Positions 8,402 through 18,284 of a stretch of 64,000 bases of DNA are shown here, piece after piece. The stretch comes from Odoribacter sp. (lineage in GTDB: Bacteria; Bacteroidota; Bacteroidia; Bacteroidales; Prolixibacteraceae), in contig PNOH01000002.1 of the NCBI GenBank assembly GCA_013824715.1, positions 62,001-126,000 of the forward strand, written 5' to 3'. The translations under genes and the position numbers were made by a program. How positions within the stretch are numbered: position 1 is the stretch's first letter; each line of letters begins with the position of its first letter. Under the pieces are notes generated by a model that had not been told where the DNA came from, did not search any database, and saw nothing but the letters and a program-made list of their open reading frames with translations.

Positions 8402-9301
8402 ATGGTCAAAATTGAGTCTATAGAAGAGTTTTACCTACGGAAATTCGATTGGATTCCCGATAATATCCGCAATGAAATCGGCCATTTTAATGTATTTCAG
8501 CATGAGCCTATTGAACCCGGAAAGACAAAGGCTCTTCCATATAAAAGACGTGATTTTTATAAAGTCATGTTGGTGATTGGCAATATCAATATGAATTATG
8601 CCGATCAGGTTATTTCAGTAAAAAAGCAGGCCTTGTTTTTCTCCAATCCGCAGATTCCATACAATTGCGAAAACCTGGAACGAATTGAAGATGGGTTCTA
8701 TTGCATTTTCAATCAGCACTTTTTTCATCAGTTTGGCGACTTAAATCAATATTCAGTATTTCAGCCGGGTGGAAATCATGTGTTCGAATTGTCAGACGAA
8801 CAAGTGGTACAAATTACCGCCATCTACAAAAAGATGTTCGATGAGATCAATTCTGATTACCTTCATAAATATGATGTGTTGCGGAATCTGGTTTTTGAAC
8901 TCCTGCATTTTGGCATGAAAATTCAACCCGCGGCAAAATCTGACAAGCAACTCATTAATGCTTCGCAGCGGATTTCAACCTTGTTTCTGGAATTGCTTGA
9001 ACGTCAATTCCCGATTGACGAAAACCATCAAACATTTAGTCTGCGCTCTGCATCCGATTTCTCCAATCAGCTCAACGTTCATGTGAACCACTTAAACCGG
9101 GCTGTAAAAGAAACAACCGGGAAGACAAGCTCGCAAATCATTGCCGAGCGCATTTTGCAGGAAGCTAAAATCCTGCTGAAACACAGTGCCTGGAAGGTAT
9201 CAGAAATTGCCTATGCGCTCGGTTTTACCGAAGTCGCCCACTTCAATAATTTCTTCAAAAAACATGTTCAGTTAAGTCCGCTAAAATTCAGGAATATTTA
9301 A
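8402..9301 (+). CDS. AraC-family transcriptional regulator
   Basis: A 299-residue regulator. The N-terminal two-thirds is a cupin-like sensing domain (about residues 20-150). The C-terminal hundred residues hold the double helix-turn-helix of the AraC family: SASDFSNQLNVHVNHLNRAV for the first unit, and WKVSEIAYALGFTEVAHFNNFFKKH for the second, ending with the usual SPLKFRN. The start is the ATG at 8402; the ATG at 8397 is out of frame and stops at once. Regulators of this subgroup in Bacteroidota often sit beside oxidoreductase and cupin genes, as here, but its target cannot be told from sequence. Confidence 0.9.
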   Translation: MVKIESIEEFYLRKFDWIPDNIRNEIGHFNVFQHEPIEPGKTKALPYKRRDFYKVMLVIGNINMNYADQVISVKKQALFFSNPQIPYNCENLERIEDGFYCIFNQHFFHQFGDLNQYSVFQPGGNHVFELSDEQVVQITAIYKKMFDEINSDYLHKYDVLRNLVFELLHFGMKIQPAAKSDKQLINASQRISTLFLELLERQFPIDENHQTFSLRSASDFSNQLNVHVNHLNRAVKETTGKTSSQIIAERILQEAKILLKHSAWKVSEIAYALGFTEVAHFNNFFKKHVQLSPLKFRNI

Positions 9302-9310
9302 ATTTTCAGA

Positions 9311-10222
9311 TTAATTCTGAAACCGGTATTCATTTGGTGAAAATCCGGTCCGGTTCTTAAACAGCCGTGTGAAGTGTTGTGGATATTTGAACCCTAATTC
9401 GAATGCAATTTCATTTACCGTTTTATCGGTGTCAAATGTCTTGTTTTTGGCCACGTCAATAATTTTGTCCTGAATATATTCTTTTGCCGATTTTCCTGTT
9501 TCCTTTTTAATCAAATCACCAAAATAGTTGGCAGATAAATAAAGTTCTTCGGCAAAATACGCAACAGAAGGCAACCCGAATCTCTGAGGCTTATCGGATG
9601 AAAAATAACTATTCAGCAGTTCTTCAAACTTTTCCAAAATCCCCTTGTTTGCATTGTCTCTTGTGATGAATTGCCGGTCATAAAACCGTTCGCAGTAATT
9701 CAGGAACAATTCAATGTTTGAAGCAAATAGTTTCTTGCTGTGCTTGTCAATATTTTGTTGTAGTTCAAATTCTATTTTTGAAAAACAATCCAAAACAATC
9801 TGCCTTTCGCGTTCCGACAAGTGCAAGGCTTCGTTGGCGTTGTAACTGAAAAAGTTATACTCATCAATACTTTTGGCAAGAGAAGTACCGCGGATCAGGT
9901 CAGGATGAAACACAAGAGCATGCCCTTTAGGCTGATACACTTGTCCGTCAGTTTCAACAACAATCATTTGCCCCGGTGCAACAAAAAGCAAAGTACCCTC
10001 CTGATAGTCATAGTAATTACGTCCATATTTTAAATCACAACCTTTAAAATCTTTCAAAAAAATGCAATACATGCCATAATTGATCCGAACAGTCTTTTCC
10101 CCACCCCACGATCTTGGATTCGCTTTGGACAAATCAACTACACTCACCAAAGGGTGTAACGTTTCGTGATTATTCAAGACATTGAATTCACTTACCGTAT
10201 CAAATCTGAAAATCCGTTCCAT
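9311..10222 (-). CDS. AraC-family transcriptional regulator
   Basis: A 303-residue regulator converging on the previous AraC gene (9 bases between stops) and divergent from the hydrolase gene at 10380. The N-terminal half resembles a cupin sensor (FLKDFKGCDLKYGRNYYDYQ, then LLFVAPGQMIVVE). The C-terminal helix-turn-helix pair is clear: LPSVAYFAEELYLSANYFGDL and KTVNEIAFELGFKYPQHFTRLF followed by GFSPNEYR. The two AraC proteins differ in their sensor halves, so they are not a recent duplication. Its divergent placement makes it the likely regulator of the six-gene cluster from 10380 to 15794; that link is inference. Confidence 0.9.
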   Translation of the reverse strand: MERIFRFDTVSEFNVLNNHETLHPLVSVVDLSKANPRSWGGEKTVRINYGMYCIFLKDFKGCDLKYGRNYYDYQEGTLLFVAPGQMIVVETDGQVYQPKGHALVFHPDLIRGTSLAKSIDEYNFFSYNANEALHLSERERQIVLDCFSKIEFELQQNIDKHSKKLFASNIELFLNYCERFYDRQFITRDNANKGILEKFEELLNSYFSSDKPQRFGLPSVAYFAEELYLSANYFGDLIKKETGKSAKEYIQDKIIDVAKNKTFDTDKTVNEIAFELGFKYPQHFTRLFKNRTGFSPNEYRFQN

Positions 10223-10339
10223 AGTTGTTATTGTTTTTCTGAAGCAAATTTAAATATTCCTGCATAGTTGTAACCATTCGATAGGCCCAATCAGTAAAAA
10301 TGGTAGAAGATACCGTAATCCATATACAAATGCCTAAAT

Positions 10340-10365
10340 TGTAAGTTCTTACATTTGTAGAATGT
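10340..10365. promoter_or_regulatory. Overlapping inverted repeats on the -7 box of the hydrolase cluster
   Basis: TGTAAGTTCTTACA (10340-10353) is a perfect 6+6 dyad, and ACATTTGTAGAATGT (10351-10365) is a second 5+5 dyad. Between them lies TACATTTG (10350-10357), a match to the TAnnTTTG -7 element, 22 bases before the ATG at 10380. A dyad covering a -7 box is what an operator would look like. No factor can be named; AraC proteins more often bind direct repeats. Confidence 0.5.
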
Positions 10366-10379
10366 AAAATTACAGTAAA

Positions 10380-11510
10380 ATGAGAAATGAATTTAAAAGT
10401 TGGAAAACAATACGTTTAAACCATTCTTTGGTAAAATATGCGAAACACTCAATTCTCATGAATGTTCTTTTATTGTCTCTGGCAATTACAGGTCTGTCGT
10501 CTTATGCCACCGACAAAGAAAAACCATTGAAGATTCGTGAGCAAGGCAGTTTTGCCGTTGGTGGAACTGTGATTACCAATCCCGGTACATTTAATCCCTG
10601 CCAACCAACCCCTGAAGGACAAACCTTCCATGGTGATCATGCTTATGTGTTTTATCAAATTCCGGTGAAAGCCCGCAAATATCCGTTAGTAATGTGGCAT
10701 GGCATCGGGCAGTTTTCAAAGACCTGGGAAACCACACCCGATGGGCGGGAAGGATTTCAGAACATCTTTTTACGAAGAAAATTTCCCGTTTATTTGATTG
10801 ACCAGCCAAGGAGAGGCAATGCCGGTCGCAGCACGGTGGCTGGCACCATTACACCAACACCCGATGAACAGGGATGGTTTGGTACTTTTCGAATTGGTAT
10901 TTGGCCAAATTATTTTGAGGGGGTACAGTTTGCCCGCGATTCAGCTACGCTTAACCAGTATTTCCGCGCCATGACACCGAGTATCGGGCCTATCGATATC
11001 AATGTCAATACCGATGCCGTTTCGGCGCTGTTCAATAAAATTGGGCCGGCAATTCTTGTTACGCATTCGCATTCCGGAGGAATGGGCTGGGCTACCGCAG
11101 TCAAAAATCAACATGTAAAAGCGATAGTTTCGTATGAACCGGGAAGTGGCTTCCTTTTCCCGGAAGGAGAAGTGCCCGCACCTATACCAATGGCCGGAGG
11201 TACACTCGCCGCTGTTGGAGTGCCTTTATCAGATTTTATGAAGCTTACTAAAATCCCGATAATTATTTATTACGGTGATTTTATTCCCGATAAACCAATC
11301 GATAACCCGGGTCAGGATGGATGGCGGGCACGCCTTGAAATGGCAAAGTTGTGGCGGGATGCAGTAAACCGACATGGTGGCGATGTTACGGTAGTCCATC
11401 TGCCTGAAATCGGAATTAAAGGCAATACGCATTTTCCGTTTTCAGATTTAAATAATCTGGAAATAGCCGATTTAATGTCGGCATGGTTAAAGGGAAAAGG
11501 GTTGGATTAA
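10380..11510 (+). CDS. Exported alpha/beta hydrolase
   Basis: A 376-residue serine hydrolase of unknown substrate. A hydrophobic export segment (MNVLLLSLAITGLSSYA) begins at residue 27 after a basic N-terminus, so the first ATG, placed 22 bases below a -7 box, fits a long signal peptide. The oxyanion region is VMWHGIGQFSKTW, and Ser232 in HSHSGG occupies the nucleophile elbow, with histidine in place of the first glycine of GxSxG. His351 in GNTHFPFSD is the likely catalytic histidine and the acid is probably in YYGDFIPD. It leads a run of six co-directional genes for exported or redox proteins. Esterase, lactonase or epoxide-hydrolase-like activity are all possible. Confidence 0.8.
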   Translation: MRNEFKSWKTIRLNHSLVKYAKHSILMNVLLLSLAITGLSSYATDKEKPLKIREQGSFAVGGTVITNPGTFNPCQPTPEGQTFHGDHAYVFYQIPVKARKYPLVMWHGIGQFSKTWETTPDGREGFQNIFLRRKFPVYLIDQPRRGNAGRSTVAGTITPTPDEQGWFGTFRIGIWPNYFEGVQFARDSATLNQYFRAMTPSIGPIDINVNTDAVSALFNKIGPAILVTHSHSGGMGWATAVKNQHVKAIVSYEPGSGFLFPEGEVPAPIPMAGGTLAAVGVPLSDFMKLTKIPIIIYYGDFIPDKPIDNPGQDGWRARLEMAKLWRDAVNRHGGDVTVVHLPEIGIKGNTHFPFSDLNNLEIADLMSAWLKGKGLD

Positions 11511-11562
11511 ATTGGAGAAAATACTTCAGTAAAATAAGTAGAAACACTAAATAAATATCAGT

Positions 11563-12000
11563 ATGAAAGCAACAATTATCGGACTATTTGTAATCATCAT
11601 GGGTGCACAATTATCGCTTGCACAAAATTCTGCTGCCGAGCAGGAAATCATCAATCTCTCGAAAGAAAAATGGCAGTGGATGGCAGACAAAAATGTAGAT
11701 GTCCTGAATAATCTCTTTCACGAAAAGTCTGTGTTTGTACACATGGGAGGATCCTGGGGGAAAGAACAGGAACTCAATGTCATCAAAAGCGGAGGCATTT
11801 GGTACAAAAAAGCGGATATCCATGAAGTATCTGTAAATATCATTGATAATACGGCCATCCTTTTAAATCGGATTGATTTGTTAGCCGTTGTTGGTGGAAA
11901 TGAAGTTACTAACCCGTTTATGGTTACTGAAGTGTACGTTAAAGTAGGCGATAGCTGGAAATTGGGGTCTTTGTCGTTTACTAAATTACTAACACCATAG
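11563..12000 (+). CDS. Exported NTF2-like protein (DUF4440 type)
   Basis: A 145-residue protein with a signal peptide (MKATIIGLFVIIMGAQLSLAQ) and one NTF2-like cone fold: an N-terminal helix (EQEIINLSKEKWQWMADKNVD), then strands FVHMGG, ADIHEVSVNIID, AILLNRIDLLAVV and VTEVYVKVGDSWKLGSLSFT. Members of this fold bind small ligands or act as isomerases, but most DUF4440 proteins have no proven role. It is spaced 52 bases from the hydrolase and 25 from the next gene, so it fits in the same transcript. Confidence 0.78.
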   Translation: MKATIIGLFVIIMGAQLSLAQNSAAEQEIINLSKEKWQWMADKNVDVLNNLFHEKSVFVHMGGSWGKEQELNVIKSGGIWYKKADIHEVSVNIIDNTAILLNRIDLLAVVGGNEVTNPFMVTEVYVKVGDSWKLGSLSFTKLLTP

Positions 12001-12025
12001 CTCCCTAATAATCAAACAGAATTGT

Positions 12026-12763
12026 ATGAAAAAAAAATCAATTAAAATACTCATTGCGTTAATCATGGCAATAAGTTGTTTTTCCTTTACCCTGAATGCT
12101 AAAGACAATATGAATGAAGATGTAATACTAAACCCCAAAGAACAAAGCATCATTACCATTGCTGCATTAACGGCAAAGGGCGATTTATCACATTTAAAGA
12201 CAGAGCTGAATGTTGGTCTCGAAGTAGGTCTTACCATCAACCAAATTAAAGAAGTCCTTGTTCACCTGTATGCCTACTGCGGGTTTCCGCGAAGTATTCG
12301 CGGGTTGCAAACCTTTATGGAAGTGTTGAATAAACGCAAAGCCAAGGGAATCAATGATAAAACGGGCGCTGATGCTTCGCCCATTCCGGGGGAACAATCT
12401 AAATACGAACGAGGTAAAAAGGTTTTGGGTGAACTCACAAAAGCGCCGCAAGACGGAGCCTTGACCGGTTATGCAGCTTTTGCCCCGGTAATAGATACCT
12501 TTCTGAAAGAGCATTTGTTTGCCGATATTTTTGAAAGAGACGTTTTAACCTACGCGCAACGTGAATTGGTCTCGATATCGGTACTCAGTGCCATAGGTGG
12601 TGTAGAACCCATGCTCAGAAGTCATCTTGCCATTTCACTGAATGTGGGTTTAACTCCCGGACAGTTGAATGAATTTGTGGAAATCATAAAATCAAATGTG
12701 GGAGAAACAGAAGCCAACGATACCCAGTCAGTTTTAAACGAGTTGCTGAAAAACAGGCAATAA
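12026..12763 (+). CDS. Carboxymuconolactone decarboxylase-family protein, two domains, exported
   Basis: A 245-residue protein with an N-terminal signal sequence (ending SFTLNA near residue 25) followed by two AhpD/CMD-like helical domains, about residues 45-105 and 150-235. The first contains TAKGDLSHLKTELNVGLEVG and VLVHLYAYCGFPRSI; the second ERDVLTYAQRELVSISVL and LRSHLAISLNVG. The first domain keeps one cysteine but not the CxxC pair of peroxidase-active AhpD; the second has none, so alkylhydroperoxidase activity is unlikely. An exported member is unusual, since most act in the cytoplasm. The cluster context (cupin, hydrolase, reductase) suggests chemistry on a small organic compound. 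Confidence 0.82.
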   Translation: MKKKSIKILIALIMAISCFSFTLNAKDNMNEDVILNPKEQSIITIAALTAKGDLSHLKTELNVGLEVGLTINQIKEVLVHLYAYCGFPRSIRGLQTFMEVLNKRKAKGINDKTGADASPIPGEQSKYERGKKVLGELTKAPQDGALTGYAAFAPVIDTFLKEHLFADIFERDVLTYAQRELVSISVLSAIGGVEPMLRSHLAISLNVGLTPGQLNEFVEIIKSNVGETEANDTQSVLNELLKNRQ

Positions 12764-12785
12764 TCGAACTCAAAAAAGAATCAAA

Positions 12786-13274
12786 ATGAAGTGTATTTTT
12801 AAACTCAGCCTATTGTTTCTGACGATTTTGTTTGTTGCCTGTAATATTAAGCAGCCGCAGAAAGCGATGGAACAAAAAACAGAACTTGTTTTTCCAAAAG
12901 GAAATAAAATTACCAACAACAACTTTACAGGTACGGCATGGCTTCAAATGCTTATAAACAATGACAGTACATACAATACCTCTATTGGTAATGTAACTTT
13001 TGAACCCAAAGCAAGAACGAACTGGCACAAACATCCGGGCGGGCAAATTCTACTTGTTACAGACGGACAAGGTTATTATCAGGAAAAAGGGAAGCCTGCG
13101 CAGTTTTTGAACAAAGGCGATGTCGCAAAAATTCCCCCTGATGCAGAGCATTGGCACGGTGCCGCAATCGAAAGCAGACTTACTCATATTGCTATAAGTC
13201 CCAATACCGATAAAGGAAGTGTGGTCTGGCTGCAACCTGTTACCGAAGAAGAGTACAGTCAGTCCACCAAATAA
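12786..13274 (+). CDS. Cupin-domain lipoprotein
   Basis: A 162-residue lipoprotein. LFVAC with Cys19 is a lipobox, so the mature protein should be anchored in the envelope. One cupin domain covers about residues 45-150: the first motif is NWHKHPGGQILLVTDGQGYY, supplying two metal-binding His, and the second is GDVAKIPPDAEHWHGA, with further His. Such RmlC-like cupins are often found next to carboxymuconolactone decarboxylase-family genes. The gap to the previous gene is 22 bases. The substrate is unknown. Confidence 0.86.
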   Translation: MKCIFKLSLLFLTILFVACNIKQPQKAMEQKTELVFPKGNKITNNNFTGTAWLQMLINNDSTYNTSIGNVTFEPKARTNWHKHPGGQILLVTDGQGYYQEKGKPAQFLNKGDVAKIPPDAEHWHGAAIESRLTHIAISPNTDKGSVVWLQPVTEEEYSQSTK

Positions 13275-13370
13275 TGTACTTGTACAGTAAGCAAAAATAC
13301 TGCTTACCATTTCGACTGAAGTCTATATGAAAAAATAAAAAACCAATATCAGCTAAAAAGAACATCCAAA

Positions 13371-14690
13371 ATGAAAAAACTAATTATTGTACCGACATTT
13401 TTACTGATGACTTTCGCAAACAGTGTTTTTGCACAAGACTGGCCTCAGTTTCTTGGACCCGAAAGAAACAGCACATCGCCCCAGAAAGGAATTTTGCGCA
13501 CCTGGCCTGATAACGGGCCCGAAGTTTTATGGACTGCCAGCATTGGCATCGGTTATGGCGGACCTTCAGTGAAAAAAGGCAAAGTTTATCTGCTCGACAG
13601 AGATGATCTGGTAGGCGACAAACTTAGATGCTTCGATTTTTCATCTGGAAAAGAGATGTGGAATTTTGCATACGATGCTCCGGGAGCGGTAATGTTTCCA
13701 GGCTCGCGAAGTGTTCCGGCAATCGACGGAAATCACATTTATACATGCGGACCTTATGGCGATTTATATTGTATTGATATCAACACGCACAAACCCGTTT
13801 GGAATAAAAATGTATGGAAAGATTTTGGTGGCGGGAAAATTCCCATCTGGGCCATTTCGCAGTGCCCGCTGGTGTATGGCGATTTATTGATTATCGCATC
13901 GCAGGCTCCGGAAGCCGGTGTGGTTGCCTATAACAAAACCAAGGGCGAAATTGTGTGGAAAACGCCCAATCTGGGTAACGAAACGTATGTCAGTCCTTCG
14001 TTGGTAAAAATCGACGGAGCCGACCATATTGTGATGGTCACCTCCTCAACTAACCCAATTGGGCATCCTGAATTACCAAAGACCCCGGGCAATATCACCG
14101 GAATAGAACCTCTTACAGGAAAAATCCTCTGGAATTTTTCAGGCTGGGATTGTCATATTTCAGTCCCGGGTGCAGTGGATGCCGGTAATAATAAAATACT
14201 TGTTGTAGGCGGATATGAATACGGTGCTTTGATGATACAAGTCGAAAAAATGGCTGATGGCAGCTTCGGGACGAAAGAAATTTTCAAAACCGTGGAGTTT
14301 GGCGACCAGACAAAACCACCGGTATTACATAACGGCTTCTTCTATGCCCAATACGGAACCAACAACCGGCGCGATGGCCTGGTTTGCATGAACATGAACG
14401 GTGAAATCATGTGGAAAACCAAACGTGACCCTGATTTTAACAAAGGAAGTATGATTTTGGCCGACGGATTGATTTTAGCTACCGACGGCGCCAAAAAGTT
14501 ATATCTGATCGAACCTGATCCGGCAGCCTTTAAACCAATTGCCTCTGCGGAATTGCTTGCTGAGCAAAAGAGCGATGATCCAAGAGCCGCAAGGTTTGGA
14601 ACGCAAAACTGGGCCCCAATTGCACTTGCCGATGGCAAACTGTTAATCCGCGATCAAAGCCGGTTAATGTGTGTCAAAGTTGCTCAATAA
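13371..14690 (+). CDS. Exported PQQ-type beta-propeller protein
   Basis: A 439-residue secreted protein. The signal peptide ends NSVFA near residue 21 and the mature chain begins DWPQFLGPERNSTSP, the opening typical of the PQQ-like propeller proteins common in Planctomycetes and Bacteroidota. Repeated blades are visible, each with a Gly-Xaa-Xaa-Xaa-Trp closing strand: FDFSSGKEMWNF, DINTHKPVWNK, NKTKGEIVWKT, EPLTGKILWNF, MNGEIMWKT. I see no heme-binding CxxCH and no vicinal disulfide, so it is probably a non-enzymatic propeller or binds PQQ-like ligands only weakly. It is separated from the cupin gene by 96 bases. Confidence 0.85.
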   Translation: MKKLIIVPTFLLMTFANSVFAQDWPQFLGPERNSTSPQKGILRTWPDNGPEVLWTASIGIGYGGPSVKKGKVYLLDRDDLVGDKLRCFDFSSGKEMWNFAYDAPGAVMFPGSRSVPAIDGNHIYTCGPYGDLYCIDINTHKPVWNKNVWKDFGGGKIPIWAISQCPLVYGDLLIIASQAPEAGVVAYNKTKGEIVWKTPNLGNETYVSPSLVKIDGADHIVMVTSSTNPIGHPELPKTPGNITGIEPLTGKILWNFSGWDCHISVPGAVDAGNNKILVVGGYEYGALMIQVEKMADGSFGTKEIFKTVEFGDQTKPPVLHNGFFYAQYGTNNRRDGLVCMNMNGEIMWKTKRDPDFNKGSMILADGLILATDGAKKLYLIEPDPAAFKPIASAELLAEQKSDDPRAARFGTQNWAPIALADGKLLIRDQSRLMCVKVAQ

Positions 14691-14777
14691 TTTATGCTTG
14701 TTTCATTTTCGTAACTCTTTGTTTGTTTTAAGCTATTTTTCAGACTATTTCTGTTGGATAGTTGTATCATCATTTAA

Positions 14778-15794
<1,017 letters not shown>

Positions 15795-15828
15795 TAAAGA
15801 AGATTATTTTGTGCTGGTTTTTAAAAGC

Positions 15829-16608
15829 TTACATCACTTTCAAATCAACTCCCATTAATAGAAGAATAACCAACACCAGCCCGACCAAAATCCTGTACCA
15901 ACCAAATACTTTAAAGCCATGTTTCTGAAGGAAAGTGATAAAGGTTTTGATGGCAATCATGGCCACAACAAAAGCGACCATGTTGCCAACGACCAGAATG
16001 CCAATATTTTCAGCGTTAAAATGTTTGTAGTCTTTGACCAGCTTAAAGGCTGAAGCAGCGGCCATAGTTGGCACAGCAAGAAAAAATGAAAACTCTGCCG
16101 CATTTTTCCTGCTAAGTTTTTGCTGCATCCCACCGATGATCGTTGCTGCTGAACGCGAGACGCCAGGAATCATTGCAATACATTGCCAAAAACCAATTTT
16201 TAAAGCGGTAGCGTCGGTGATTTCCTGATTTTCGTTTTCATTTTTAAACCATTTATCCACAAAAAGTAAAAGAATACCACCAAGTAACATGGTGATTGCT
16301 ACAACCATTACATTTTCGAACATTCTGTCGATTAATTTATTGGCAAGCAGGCCAATTGCCGCAGCCGGCAGAAAGGCCACAAAAAGTTTTTTATAGAATT
16401 TCCAACTTTGAAGAAACCTTCGCCAATAGAGAACAACTACCGAGAGAATTGCCCCAAACTGAATATTTACAGTAAAAGCTTTGGTGAATTCATCCATTTT
16501 CGTTCCCAGCAAAGCTTCGGTAATTATCATGTGTCCGGTTGATGAAATGGGCAGAAATTCGGTGATTCCTTCCACAATAGAAATAACAATGGCTTCGAAA
16601 ACTGTCAT
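15829..16608 (-). CDS. uppP: Undecaprenyl-diphosphatase
   Basis: An inner-membrane phosphatase that converts undecaprenyl diphosphate to the monophosphate, recycling the lipid carrier for peptidoglycan and O-antigen assembly. The 259-residue polytopic protein has the BacA/UppP signatures: [17 protein letters not shown] at residues 13-29, with the essential Glu and Ser-rich loop, and [13 protein letters not shown] in the second half. About seven to eight membrane segments can be counted. It is last in a minus-strand run and begins 9 bases after the DUF3800 gene; the link to the nearby flippase gene is functionally sensible. Confidence 0.94.
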   Translation of the reverse strand: MTVFEAIVISIVEGITEFLPISSTGHMIITEALLGTKMDEFTKAFTVNIQFGAILSVVVLYWRRFLQSWKFYKKLFVAFLPAAAIGLLANKLIDRMFENVMVVAITMLLGGILLLFVDKWFKNENENQEITDATALKIGFWQCIAMIPGVSRSAATIIGGMQQKLSRKNAAEFSFFLAVPTMAAASAFKLVKDYKHFNAENIGILVVGNMVAFVVAMIAIKTFITFLQKHGFKVFGWYRILVGLVLVILLLMGVDLKVM

Positions 16609-16617
16609 AAGTGCATT

Positions 16618-17514
16618 TCAATTTTTATGACAGAACCTACATTGACAAGAGGAATCAGTAAAGTGCCGAACGCCAACTATTTTACCATTCTTTCTATCAA
16701 ATCGATTCTGAATTCTGTCTAAGAGATCTATTTCATTATTTTCAAAATAGCGTCTCAATGAGTAACAACATAAATCTGCAATTTGAATCAAACTAGTGAG
16801 TTCTGAGTTGACAAAAAAGGGAGTTTCGATTATGTGTTCAATACTAGTCCATAAAGTACCATAACTATGAAATTTTTTCATCAAAGCAGTATGCTTTTTA
16901 GATACTGTTTCATTATTGTCATGGATTAGTGTGCCATAAAGCTGAGAATCTCTTGTGCTTTTGCTGACAATCTTCATATATTGCTCAAATCTTGAGACTA
17001 ATTGTTCAAGTGCTTGCTCATCAACAGACTGTTTGGCTCGTAAAGGATCGAAGTGTACTTTATTTATTGATTCTGCAAATAATCGCGCAAACGACCACCC
17101 TCCTATTAAATCAGCTAATTCCTGAATAAATGCAATTCTTTCCGCAAGAGTTAAATGAATATATGCTTCAGTCTGGCGATAATTTTTTCTTGTTTGCTTA
17201 TAAAGATTGTTATTAGGACTTTTTTGAAGCTTAAGCAACTCCATTTTTCTTATTTTGCCGACCTCATAGCGTCGTTGAGCATAAGTCAAATCTTCAAATT
17301 TCACAATCTTGCTTTGCTCAATAAACTTTCTGACAATCCACCCGGTATGAATTTCTGAGTTTTCTAAATCATATTTTTGCTTAATCTTTGAAATTCCTCT
17401 TTCACAAAATTTCCAGCATGAAATTGGAATTGATAATCCAGCTAGCACATAATGACTTGTATTTCCAGGCACTTCAGGTGTTCCTGACTCATCTATGTAG
17501 CAGAAGTAAACCAT
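16618..17514 (-). CDS. DUF3800 domain protein
   Basis: A 298-residue cytoplasmic protein of unknown activity. It opens with MVYFCYIDESGTPE, the hallmark of DUF3800, whose Asp and Glu together with a later Asp (QIADLCCYSL) resemble an RNase H-like metal site. The C-terminal tail carries CQCRFC, a possible metal-binding knuckle not needed for the family. DUF3800 genes are often on mobile DNA or near defence genes. Its base composition is more AT-rich than its neighbours, it begins right after a terminator and abuts uppP, so it looks inserted into an older uppP region. No defence partner is adjacent. Confidence 0.78.
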   Translation of the reverse strand: MVYFCYIDESGTPEVPGNTSHYVLAGLSIPISCWKFCERGISKIKQKYDLENSEIHTGWIVRKFIEQSKIVKFEDLTYAQRRYEVGKIRKMELLKLQKSPNNNLYKQTRKNYRQTEAYIHLTLAERIAFIQELADLIGGWSFARLFAESINKVHFDPLRAKQSVDEQALEQLVSRFEQYMKIVSKSTRDSQLYGTLIHDNNETVSKKHTALMKKFHSYGTLWTSIEHIIETPFFVNSELTSLIQIADLCCYSLRRYFENNEIDLLDRIQNRFDRKNGKIVGVRHFTDSSCQCRFCHKN

Positions 17515-17532
17515 CGCTTAAAGGCATAAAAA

Positions 17533-17575
17533 AAGCGACTGATATCAGGGAATTTTTCCCTTTGTTGAGACGCTT
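17533..17575 (-). terminator. Terminator-like hairpin after the DUF3267 gene
   Basis: Read on the minus strand, AAGCG ... CGCTT arms (17571-17575 and 17533-17537) enclose a tight inner hairpin AGGGAA-AAA-TTCCCT (17561-17547), and a run of seven T follows at once (17532 downward). It lies 55 bases past the end of the DUF3267 gene and only 18 bases before the DUF3800 start, separating the two transcripts. Confidence 0.6.
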
Positions 17576-17630
17576 GGCGACTCTTCTCAGACGCAAGGGC
17601 AAATGTAAGATTTTTTATGAAGAAGCAAAA

Positions 17631-18278
17631 CTAAGCTGACTTTTTTATTCGCATGTAAAAATAGGTTTTTCCTTCACTTCGGTTATCAAAATTGTAAATT
17701 TCCTTTCCGTGATGCAGCCGGTAGAAAGAAAGCATTGCTATATCTCCGGCGCAAAATAAAGAATGCAAACACATTACAGTCATCGAAAAATAAAAGAGAC
17801 CGGTGTTTCCTGTTTTCAGGATTATAATCAGGCAAAGCATTTTTATAATTACAAATGGAGCCAAAGCTACAACATGAAATGCTTTAGCTGCAATTACCTG
17901 TCGGTCGGCCAAAGCATAAAAGATGAATTTTTTCAAAATAAATCCGAATGAAATTTTCCGGGCGCCTGTAAGCAAATAAGCGAGGGCATGAAGTAATTCA
18001 TGGATAATGACAAGTGCTGTAAATGAAAACAAGATGGCGAGACCAACGCCAGCAAATGCTTCTGTATAACCTTTTATCAGGAGTACAATACTTCGTGTTA
18101 AGAAAAATCCGAACAACAAAAGCATGATTATCTGGTAAACCGAATAAATACGGATGATGTATTTTTCTTTCCTGATTTGTTCGATCACAAACTCGCGCAA
18201 TTTTTGGTGTGAAACTTCTGCCAATAGTTCGAATTCGACTTCATCTTGCAAATCTTCAGGGCTTAGCTTTATTCTCAT
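17631..18278 (-). CDS. DUF3267 membrane protein, putative zinc metalloprotease
   Basis: A 215-residue inner-membrane protein with about four hydrophobic segments. The third begins with IIHELLHALAYLLTG: HELLH is an HExxH zinc motif, as in the DUF3267 group related to site-2-type membrane proteases. Two further membrane segments follow (VVALAPFVIIKMLCLIIIL; FYFSMTVMCLHSLFCAGDIAML). In that family a second-half Asp (here CAGDIAML) supplies the third zinc ligand, which is present. No substrate is known. The stop of the flippase gene lies 6 bases upstream, so the two are probably one transcript. Confidence 0.78.
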   Translation of the reverse strand: MRIKLSPEDLQDEVEFELLAEVSHQKLREFVIEQIRKEKYIIRIYSVYQIIMLLLFGFFLTRSIVLLIKGYTEAFAGVGLAILFSFTALVIIHELLHALAYLLTGARKISFGFILKKFIFYALADRQVIAAKAFHVVALAPFVIIKMLCLIIILKTGNTGLFYFSMTVMCLHSLFCAGDIAMLSFYRLHHGKEIYNFDNRSEGKTYFYMRIKKSA

Positions 18279-18284
18279 ACCTTC

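Noticed and set aside
12026-12763. Alkylhydroperoxidase (AhpD) function for the CMD-family protein
   Set aside because: Neither domain has the CxxC pair needed for peroxidase activity, and the protein is exported.
17388-17639. 83-codon plus-strand frame across the DUF3800 5' end
   Set aside because: It overlaps the conserved DUF3800 start on the other strand and a terminator; its translation is not protein-like.
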